From a bacterium (GTDB taxonomy: Bacteria > Planctomycetota > UBA11346): DNA of 15,787 bases. The notes beneath the pieces were generated by a model. That model was given only the letters and a program-made list of their open reading frames with translations. It did not search any database and was not told the origin of the DNA. Location of the stretch: the NCBI GenBank assembly GCA_020049615.1, contig JAIFKN010000067.1, positions 1 through 15,787 on the forward strand, read 5' to 3'. A program made the position numbers and the translations under genes. Positions 6,086 through 11,735 of the stretch are shown here, piece by piece; the first letter of the stretch is position 1, and each line of letters begins with the position of its first letter.

Positions 6086-7210
6086 ATGGCCCGCTTCCCA
6101 CTCTGCATCATCGGCGTCGGCCCGGCCGGGCGCAATTACCTCAAGGAACTGCGCAAGACCTGGGACGTCGACGTGGTCGGCTTCGTCAACCGCTCGCCCG
6201 AACGCCGCGAGGCGGTGCAGCGCGAGACCGGTGTGCCAGGCTTCGCCACCTACCGTGAACTGCTCGCCGGCGTGGCGACCAGGCCGCGCCTGGCGGTGAT
6301 CGCCAGCGCCAACACCACGCACAGGGACTTCGCCATCGAGGTCCTCGAATCCGGGATCGACTGCTTCTGCGAGAAACCGATGGCGATGAGCCTGGCCGAC
6401 TGCCGCGCCATGCTCGAGGCCGAGCGGCGCACCGGTCGGGCGCTGCAGATCGGCTTCGAATACCGCTACGGTTCGATGACCGCACGGCTCAAGGAGCTGC
6501 AGAGCCAAGGCTCCTTCGGCGAGATCCGCTGCGTCGAGGCGGTGGACAGCCGCGGCCATTGGTGGCCCGAGCATCCCGAGACGCCGGTCGCCGACGTCTG
6601 GCACCTCAACCGCGCGGTGGGCGGTGGCCCGCTGCTGCACTGCGGCATCCACCAGCTCGACCTGCTGCGCCACTACGCCGGCGAGGTCGCCGAGGTCCAG
6701 GCATTCGTCCCGCCCCGCTCGCTGTCCTTCTATCCCGCCGACATCCCCGACCACTTCACCCTGCATCTGCGTTTCGCCAGCGGTGCCGCCGGCATGCTCA
6801 GCGTGTTCCACAATCTCGGCTCGACCTGGTACCGTCCCAGCCCGTCGTGGGTGCCGAAGTACCACGAGGTGCCTGGCCATTTCATGAACCTCACCCTGAC
6901 CGGCACCGGCGGCGCGGCGATCGCCGAGCTGTACGGCGAGGAGCTCCATCTGGCCCGCTACGACGTGGCGCAACGCGAGACCATCTTCGAGCGCACCGAG
7001 ACCTTCCACCACCACCACCCCGACCGCACCCATCACGACACCTCCGGCATGATCGCCACGGTCGCCCGCCGTCTGGCCGCCGGACAGGGCGTGCTGCACA
7101 GCGCCGAGGACAGCTACCGGACCACGGTCCTGGGCATGCGCTGCGAAGAGGCGGTCCAGGAGGCGCTGGCCTCCGGCTGGACCTCGCAGCGTCTCGCCGT
7201 CACCGCCTGA
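6086..7210 (+). CDS. Gfo/Idh/MocA-family oxidoreductase
   Basis: The 374-residue protein is an NAD(P)-dependent sugar or inositol dehydrogenase-like enzyme. The N-terminal Rossmann fold begins CIIGVGPAGRNYL (GxGxxG-type loop) and continues through VIASANTTHRDFA to CFCEKPMA, whose EKP (Lys97) is the family hallmark catalytic lysine motif. The C-terminal alpha/beta domain carries GGGPLLHCGIHQLDLL; His185 sits where many relatives have Asp, while His189 is retained. I prefer the ATG at 6086, preceded at eight bases by GAGG, because the fold starts at once; an in-frame ATG at 6059 would add nine residues. The length is typical (330-400). A substrate cannot be assigned from sequence; such enzymes often accompany sulfatases in polysaccharide degradation, but here the genes are not in one operon. 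Confidence 0.9.
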   Translation: MARFPLCIIGVGPAGRNYLKELRKTWDVDVVGFVNRSPERREAVQRETGVPGFATYRELLAGVATRPRLAVIASANTTHRDFAIEVLESGIDCFCEKPMAMSLADCRAMLEAERRTGRALQIGFEYRYGSMTARLKELQSQGSFGEIRCVEAVDSRGHWWPEHPETPVADVWHLNRAVGGGPLLHCGIHQLDLLRHYAGEVAEVQAFVPPRSLSFYPADIPDHFTLHLRFASGAAGMLSVFHNLGSTWYRPSPSWVPKYHEVPGHFMNLTLTGTGGAAIAELYGEELHLARYDVAQRETIFERTETFHHHHPDRTHHDTSGMIATVARRLAAGQGVLHSAEDSYRTTVLGMRCEEAVQEALASGWTSQRLAVTA

Positions 7211-7244
7211 GGCGGATGGCGATCGGAAGGGCGGCCGTCAGATA

Positions 7245-7349
7245 TTCAAACCGGCGGCGCCAACGACACAAAACGAAGAAACCCTCGGTATTCCCAAGGG
7301 TTCCATCGTCTGGTGGGTTGGCTGTCTCGATTTCCAACCGGCGGCGTCA
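7245..7349 (+). repeat. Short direct repeat pair
   Basis: TTCAAACCGGCGGCGCCA (7245-7262) and TTCCAACCGGCGGCGTCA (7332-7349) match at 16 of 18 positions, 87 bases apart. They bracket the low-GC stretch and may mark an old duplication or insertion. Confidence 0.5.
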
Positions 7350-7357
7350 GCCGCCCC

Positions 7358-7430
7358 GACCGCCGAGCCCAGGTTTGCGGATAGAATGGGCGAAGCCCAT
7401 CCGCAAACCCTCCTGGCCGCATCGGCGGTC
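7358..7430. repeat. Large nested inverted repeat
   Basis: The outer arms GACCGCCGA (7358-7366) and TCGGCGGTC (7422-7430) are exact complements. Inside, GGTTTGCGGA (7372-7381) pairs with TCCGCAAACC (7400-7409), and TGGGC (7387-7391) pairs with GCCCA (7395-7399) around a GAA loop. All 24 stem pairs are perfect, which is unlikely by chance. Confidence 0.75.
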
Positions 7431-7462
7431 AGGAGGGGGGGGCGACAAAGGTCGCGGGGGCC

Positions 7463-7495
7463 GGGGGCAGAGCCGGCTCTGCCGGCAGAGCCCCC
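7463..7495. repeat. Overlapping palindromes (alternating 9-mers) next to tRNA-Pro
   Basis: GGCAGAGCC (7466-7474), its complement GGCTCTGCC (7475-7483) and GGCAGAGCC again (7484-7492) abut each other, flanked by GGG and CCC. The middle unit can pair with either neighbour, and the whole can also fold as one outer stem. It begins nine bases beyond the CCA end of tRNA-Pro on that strand, suggesting a role in termination or 3' processing. Confidence 0.6.
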
Positions 7496-7503
7496 GATGC
7501 AAC

Positions 7504-7581
7504 TGGTCGGACCGACAGGATTCGAACCTGCGACCTCTTGCGCCCAAGGCAAGCGCTCTAGCCAAGCTGAGCTACGGTCCG
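7504..7581 (-). tRNA. tRNA-Pro (anticodon UGG)
   Basis: Read on the minus strand this folds as a full cloverleaf: acceptor CGGACCG/CGGTCCG (seven perfect pairs, C1-G72), D arm GCTC/GAGC, anticodon stem CTTGC/GCAAG with loop CTTGGGC giving anticodon TGG, variable loop AGGTC, and T arm GCAGG-TTCGAAT-CCTGT. Discriminator A73 and C1-G72 are the known proline identity elements of bacteria. The CCA end is encoded. It lies 47 bases downstream of the NifU-like gene on the same strand; a separate promoter is not obvious. Confidence 0.97.
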
Positions 7582-7628
7582 ATGCGCGGGATCTTTCCCG
7601 CCGCCTGATGAGCGCAAGGAGCGAACCG

Positions 7629-8456
7629 CTACTTCTCCCGCACGCCCAGCGCCGGCCCGATCTCCGCCTTCAGCGCCGTCTCCAGCGCGCCGAGCAGCTG
7701 GCGCTGGCGCTCGGCATCGGCGCCGTGCACCGACACCGTGACCAGGGCGCCGTCGAAGTCCCACAACTCGAAGCGGGCGCCGTGGACCTGGGCCTGGGGC
7801 TGCAGCTTGTCGGCGACCAGCGCCTTGATCCGCATCAGCGTCGGGATGCGGCCGCTGGGGCCGGCGCGACGCGGTTCGGGGGTCTTGGCCGGGGCGTCCT
7901 TGTCGGCGAGCAGGCGCGGGATGTCCGAGCGGCAGCTGCCGCAGCCGGTGCCGGCGCCGGTGGCGTCGACCACCGCCTGCACCTCGGTCAGGCCCATGAC
8001 CTGGATCGACTGCCGCACCGTCTCCTCGGTGATGCCATGGCAGCGGCAGAGCAGCGGGTCGAGCTCCTCGTCGGCCTCGGGCAGCTCGCCACGGTGCACG
8101 GCGATGGCGGCGCGCAGGCCCTCCAGGCCCCACACCTGGACCGGCAGGTCGGCGGGGTCGAGGCCGCCGAGGTGGTGGCACAGGTCGGTCGGGCGCAGGG
8201 CGAGCGCCTCCTCCGGCGTCCTGCCGATGGCCAGCTCGGTGACCACCGAGGCGGCCGCGACCTGGTCGCCGGCGTTGAACACCTGGAAGCGGGCCGCCGT
8301 GATCCGCCCCTCCTCGAGCTTGAGGTAGAAGCGCAGGGCGTCGCCCGCCACGATCGAGCCGATGTCGCCGCTGACGCTGGCGTTGAGCAGCTTGCCGAGG
8401 TTGCGCGGCTTGCGCTGATGGTCGTCGAGCAGTTCGGCTGGCGTCACGCGCTGCAC
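7629..8456 (-). CDS. NifU-like protein without scaffold cysteines
   Basis: The 275-residue protein has the three-part plan of NifU. Residues 1-125 align with the IscU/NifU scaffold domain (GDIGSIVAGDALRF, FQVFNAGDQVAAAS, LRAAIAVHRGE), but the three cluster-binding cysteines are replaced by Ala37, Ala62 and Val106; the neighbouring Asp39 remains. Residues 134-178 are a BFD-type [2Fe-2S] domain with all four ligands: CRC (137, 139) and GCGSC (172, 175). Residues 203-272 resemble the NifU C-terminal (Nfu) domain (PTLMRIKALVADKLQP, FELWDFDG), but its CxxC is absent (HGADAERQ). It therefore cannot build clusters as NifU does; a redox or regulatory role through the BFD cluster is my inference. The start is a GTG (8456) with only a weak ribosome site; a second GTG lies nine bases further in. 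Confidence 0.8.
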   Translation of the reverse strand: MQRVTPAELLDDHQRKPRNLGKLLNASVSGDIGSIVAGDALRFYLKLEEGRITAARFQVFNAGDQVAAASVVTELAIGRTPEEALALRPTDLCHHLGGLDPADLPVQVWGLEGLRAAIAVHRGELPEADEELDPLLCRCHGITEETVRQSIQVMGLTEVQAVVDATGAGTGCGSCRSDIPRLLADKDAPAKTPEPRRAGPSGRIPTLMRIKALVADKLQPQAQVHGARFELWDFDGALVTVSVHGADAERQRQLLGALETALKAEIGPALGVREK

Positions 8457-8541
8457 GGTCTGCTCACGCGCTGGCTTGGCAAGGCGCCGCGTGCCTATGC
8501 TGCACGCAGGCCGGGCGATGGCGGCGGACGGACCCGCCGGC

Positions 8542-8547
8542 TAGGCT
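8542..8547 (+). promoter_or_regulatory. Possible -10 box for a leaderless transcript
   Basis: TAGGCT (TAnnnT type) ends six bases before the ATG at 8554, and no Shine-Dalgarno sequence is present. Transcription would then begin at or near the start codon. No good -35 box is seen, so this is weak on its own; similar boxes precede gatC (14279-14284) and the gene at 11334 (11319-11324). Confidence 0.3.
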
Positions 8548-8553
8548 GCGGCC

Positions 8554-10080
8554 ATGCGCCTGCTGCTGCTGGTGATCTGCGCCGTCCTCGGCGCCGGCGA
8601 GGGCCTGCCCCTGCCGGGCTGGCCGGAGCCGCTGGCGCAACCGGCGCTGCCGCCGCCGACATGGTCGCGCGAAGGCGGCGCCCTGCTCGCCCTGGACGGC
8701 GCCGGCGCGGTGCGCTGGCGCCGGCGGCTGGCGCCGGGGGCCCAGCTGTGGACCGGCGCCGGCGGCGTGCTGCTGGCCGACGACCGCGGCCTGCGCTGGC
8801 TCGACGACGCCGGCGACGTGCGGACGCTGCCGCCCCTGCCATCCGACGTCATGCCGCTGGGGGTGGACGGCGCGGTCGCCTTCTTCGCCCAGGACCTGGC
8901 CGGCTGGCGCCTCGATGAAGCCCCGGCCCGGGTCATCCTGCCCGGCGCGCCGCTGGGCACGCCGCTGGCCTCCGGCCGCACCAGCCTGTGGCTGACCGCG
9001 CGGCACCTGGTGTGGTGGGACGGCGGGTCGCCGGTGGCGCACCGCCACGGCCTGCCGGTCGGCCTCGGCTGGAGCCTGGCCCGCGACCTGCATGGCGCAC
9101 CGCTGGTGCTGGCGCCGGATCGCCGCGCCTGGGCCATCCCTGCCTACCAGTCCGGGGCCGACGATGAGCGCCTCGGCCTGCCCATCACCACCCCGCCAGA
9201 CGCCGACCGCGCCACGCGCATGCGTCACGCCCTCGCCCGAGGCGATTGGGAGGCGGCCGGACGCATGGCTGCCGGCACCGCTGAACACGCCGCGCTCGCG
9301 CTGTATGCCGGCCGGACGCCACCGCCGGGCGCCGACGATCTCGCCCCCCTGCCGCGCGATCCCAGCGAACTCTGCCTGCCCGAACCGGCGTGGACCAGCG
9401 CGGTCGCGCCGCGCGCCAGACCGGAGCCCAGGCCGTCCGTGCCGGCTCGGCGCGAACTGGCAGGCCAGCCGACGCCATGGCCGGCCAACGAGGGCCCGCA
9501 GCGCAATCGCGACGGGCTGGTCGTCGGCCTGCGCTCCTGGCTGGTCGAAGATGACGGCGAGCGGACCATGGCGGTCTGCCGTGACGACGGCCGGTCGCGC
9601 TGGTATACGCGCTGGCTCAGCGCAGGCGAAGGCACGGTGCCCAGCCGCAGCCTGGCTCTGGTCGATGGCTGCCTGGTGATCGGCGAAGGCGACTCCCGGT
9701 TGATCCTGCTCGATACCGGCACCGGCGCGGTCCAGCTCGATGTGCGCCCGCGCCGCCTGCCTGTGCTGCCCGGCCGCACCTGGCCGCGTCCGGACGGGGC
9801 GGTGGTGCTGTTCCCGCCCGGTCGCGACGACCGTCTCGGCTGGCTCGGCAGCGACGGCAGCGAACGCGACGAGTTCCTGCCCGCCCCCGCATGCTGGCTG
9901 CTGGTGCTGCCCGATGGCGAGGTGTGGGTGTCCCTGGTCGATGGCCGGGCGCTGGCGAGCGACGGGCCTGGGACGTGGCGCGAACTCCGGCTGCCTGCCG
10001 CCCTCGCCGCCGCGCGCGAGGCGCGCCTGGTCGATGGCGGAGTGGCGGGCGGCACGCAGCGCTGGGCGTGGATGGAATAG
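8554..10080 (+). CDS. Secreted beta-propeller-like protein, function unknown
   Basis: I do not recognise a specific family for this 508-residue protein. It starts with a signal peptide (MRLLLLVICAVLGAGEG), so it is exported. Two regions contain repeating strand-turn units with Gly, Trp and Asp spaced as in PQQ-like or WD-type propeller blades: residues 42-90 (GALLALDGAGAVRWRRRL, GVLLADDRGLRWLDDAG) and 310-505 (SRLILLDTGTGAVQLDV, DRLGWLGSDGSERDEF). Between them, residues 215-310 are Pro/Ala/Arg-rich with one short helical unit (MRHALARGDWEAAGRMAAG), perhaps a linker. The nearest known use of such a design is BamB-like or quinoprotein-like periplasmic proteins, but PQQ ligands cannot be confirmed. 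It is divergent from the NifU-like gene (97 bases between starts) and convergent with mutY. Confidence 0.75.
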   Translation: MRLLLLVICAVLGAGEGLPLPGWPEPLAQPALPPPTWSREGGALLALDGAGAVRWRRRLAPGAQLWTGAGGVLLADDRGLRWLDDAGDVRTLPPLPSDVMPLGVDGAVAFFAQDLAGWRLDEAPARVILPGAPLGTPLASGRTSLWLTARHLVWWDGGSPVAHRHGLPVGLGWSLARDLHGAPLVLAPDRRAWAIPAYQSGADDERLGLPITTPPDADRATRMRHALARGDWEAAGRMAAGTAEHAALALYAGRTPPPGADDLAPLPRDPSELCLPEPAWTSAVAPRARPEPRPSVPARRELAGQPTPWPANEGPQRNRDGLVVGLRSWLVEDDGERTMAVCRDDGRSRWYTRWLSAGEGTVPSRSLALVDGCLVIGEGDSRLILLDTGTGAVQLDVRPRRLPVLPGRTWPRPDGAVVLFPPGRDDRLGWLGSDGSERDEFLPAPACWLLVLPDGEVWVSLVDGRALASDGPGTWRELRLPAALAAAREARLVDGGVAGGTQRWAWME

Positions 10081-10094
10081 CCGGTCCCAGGCCA

Positions 10095-11192
10095 TCACCC
10101 CAGCCGGTGGTACCTCCGCAGCCGCGCGACCAGCGGGGCCGTGCCGGCGGGGAACACCTGCGTGAGCAGCTCGGCCGGGGCGAACCACTCCAGGCCGTCG
10201 CTGGCCAGCGGACGCACCGCCTCGGGCGCGAACAGCCGTACGCGGTAGCACGCCAGCCGCACCCAGCGGTCCGGATAGCGGTGATGCCAGGTCAGCAGGT
10301 GGCGGGCGGCCAGCACCTCGACGCCGAGCTCCTCGGCGACCTCGCGGGCGAGGGCGCGGCGCTCGTCCTCGCCGGCCTCGACCTTGCCGCCGGGCAGCTC
10401 CCACACTCCGCCGGCATGCTTGTCCGCCGGCCGGCGCTGCGCCAGGTAGCGGCCGTCGTGATGGATCAGGGCCAGCACCACCTTGACCATCGGCGTGCCG
10501 CGCGGCGGGGCCGGCTCACCATACGCGACCTTGGCGCTGGCCACCTTGAGCGGCGCGGCGGTGGCGGCGAGGCGGCCAGGGTCGCGCGCGGCGACGCAAC
10601 GCACCGTCCATGGACAGGCGGCGCAGGCCGGCGTGCGCGCCGTGCACACCAGCGCGCCCAGTTCCATCATCGCATTGTTCCACGCCACCGGCTGCGCGAC
10701 CGCCAGGGCGGCGTCGGCAGCGGCCTGCAGGGCCTCGCGGCCGGCCGCCGGATCGAGGCCGCCGAAGCGGCAGAGCACCCGCGCCACGTTGGTGTCGAGC
10801 ACCGCCACCGGGGCGGCGAAGGCGAAGGCGGCGACAGCGCGGGCGGTGTACGGCCCGATACCGGGCAGTTCCATCAGGCCGGCGACGTCATGTGGCCACG
10901 AGCCGCGCGCCAGCACCGCGGCGCAGGCGGCACGCAGGCGCTCGACGCGGCTGGGATAGCCCAGGCCCTTCCACGCCCGATGGATGGCCTCGTCGGAGGC
11001 CGCCGCCAGAGCCCGCTCGTCAGGGAACTGGGCGAGGAAGCGCTCGTAGAACGGCACCACCCGTGCGACCTGGGTCTGCTGCAGCATGGTCTCGCTGACC
11101 AGCACGCGGTAGGGGTCGCTGGTCTGACGCCAGGGCAGGTCGCGACGGTGCTGCGCATACCAGGCCAGCAGTTCCGACTGTTCCACGCCCAT
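10095..11192 (-). CDS. mutY: MutY adenine DNA glycosylase fused to a MutT-type Nudix domain
   Basis: MutY removes adenine mispaired with 8-oxoguanine. The glycosylase domain (residues 1-215) has SETMLQQTQV with catalytic Glu34, WKGLGYPSR (usually GLGYYxR), the helix-hairpin-helix ELPGIGPYTA, AVLDTNVARVL with catalytic Asp133, and a [4Fe-4S] site at Cys183, 190, 193 and 199 (spacing 6, 2, 5). The C-terminal domain (235-362) is not the usual degenerate MutY module: it carries a complete 23-residue Nudix box (Gly269 to Val291, pattern GX5EX7REUXEEXGU) and MutT-like segments AQRRPADKHAGGVWELPGG, YPDRWVRL and FPAGTAPLVARLRR. It may therefore also hydrolyse 8-oxo-dGTP. The length of 365 residues is similar to E. 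coli MutY (350). The start at 11192 is supported by the fold beginning directly (SELLAWYAQHRRDLPWR). Confidence 0.95.
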   Translation of the reverse strand: MGVEQSELLAWYAQHRRDLPWRQTSDPYRVLVSETMLQQTQVARVVPFYERFLAQFPDERALAAASDEAIHRAWKGLGYPSRVERLRAACAAVLARGSWPHDVAGLMELPGIGPYTARAVAAFAFAAPVAVLDTNVARVLCRFGGLDPAAGREALQAAADAALAVAQPVAWNNAMMELGALVCTARTPACAACPWTVRCVAARDPGRLAATAAPLKVASAKVAYGEPAPPRGTPMVKVVLALIHHDGRYLAQRRPADKHAGGVWELPGGKVEAGEDERRALAREVAEELGVEVLAARHLLTWHHRYPDRWVRLACYRVRLFAPEAVRPLASDGLEWFAPAELLTQVFPAGTAPLVARLRRYHRLG

Positions 11193-11333
11193 GCGCCGGG
11201 ATGGTGCGGCGGACGGCGATGCGGCAATGGGATTGGCGGCGAGCTGGTGCAGCCTCCCTGCGAGTCACGCGCCTCCCGGGGGCGACACGGCAACGCTTCC
11301 GCAGGCCAGCTCCCGGGCTACCGTGCAGCCCTC

Positions 11334-11735
11334 ATGCGCGCGATCCTCTGCGCCATCCTCGCCCTGCCCTGCACCGGCTGTCTGGTGCACACCGCCCGCA
11401 TCGACGGGGCCGGCGCCGACCAGGCGGCCGGGCGCTCGGCCACCGCCATGGCGGTGCGCGACGGCGCCCCGGCGCTGCAGCGCAGCGGCCCCCTGCCCTA
11501 TGAGATCCCCGCCGTGTGGATGCTGCGCGACGCCGAGGGCCGCCTGAACATCGGCCGCGCCACGGCGCTCAGCCCGCTGCCCTGGTGGCAACGCTTCCCG
11601 GCCGACCTCGCCGTCGACCTGTGGCCCGGCGACGTCACCGTCGCGGCGACCGCCACGGTCATGCCGCAGCCCCTCATCGCCCGCACCGCCGACGACATCA
11701 CCGCCGAGGCCCGCGCCCACGGCTACGCCGAATGA
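11334..11735 (+). CDS. Small exported, possibly lipidated protein of unknown function
   Basis: The 133-residue product begins with a short hydrophobic leader MRAILCAILALPCTGC; the last Cys could be a lipidation site, though Cys at -3 makes the lipobox imperfect. The rest is soluble, with the segments AVWMLRDAEGRLNIGRATAL and VDLWPGDVTVAATATVM and no motif that I know. Its stop overlaps the start of the TPR gene (ATGA), and that gene in turn overlaps ispD, so it is the first gene of a three-gene unit. It starts 141 bases from divergent mutY. The start rests on the leader peptide and the TACCGT box nine bases upstream; there is no Shine-Dalgarno sequence. Confidence 0.65.
   Translation: MRAILCAILALPCTGCLVHTARIDGAGADQAAGRSATAMAVRDGAPALQRSGPLPYEIPAVWMLRDAEGRLNIGRATALSPLPWWQRFPADLAVDLWPGDVTVAATATVMPQPLIARTADDITAEARAHGYAE

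Larger units (their letters stand above)
7211..7503. other. Hairpin-dense intergenic region
   Basis: No coding region or promoter stands out in these 293 bases. They hold at least six inverted repeats: 7280-7302 (AACCCT/AGGGTT), 7340-7355 (GGCGGC-GTCA-GCCGCC), the nested stem at 7358-7430, 7442-7455 (GCGAC-AAAG-GTCGC) and overlapping palindromes at 7463-7495. A stretch around 7240-7300 is clearly poorer in GC than its surroundings. It lies downstream of both the oxidoreductase (+) and tRNA-Pro (-), so a termination role for both is plausible, but none of the hairpins ends in a T run. Confidence 0.6.

Noticed and set aside
7211..7581. Integrated element with attachment sites at tRNA-Pro
   Set aside because: No second copy of the tRNA 3' end and no integrase gene is visible in the window.
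7586..7601. Hairpin GCGGGA-TCTT-TCCCGC between the NifU-like gene and tRNA-Pro
   Set aside because: Six-base stem with no T run on either strand; too small to call a terminator or processing site.
7386..8918. 510-residue plus-strand frame across the tRNA and the NifU-like gene
   Set aside because: It runs through a certain tRNA and lies antisense to a protein with recognisable NifU domains.
8464..10404. 646-residue open frame on the minus strand opposite the propeller-like gene
   Set aside because: High GC makes long antisense frames common; it has no recognisable motif, is low in complexity, and crosses the ends of two better-supported genes.
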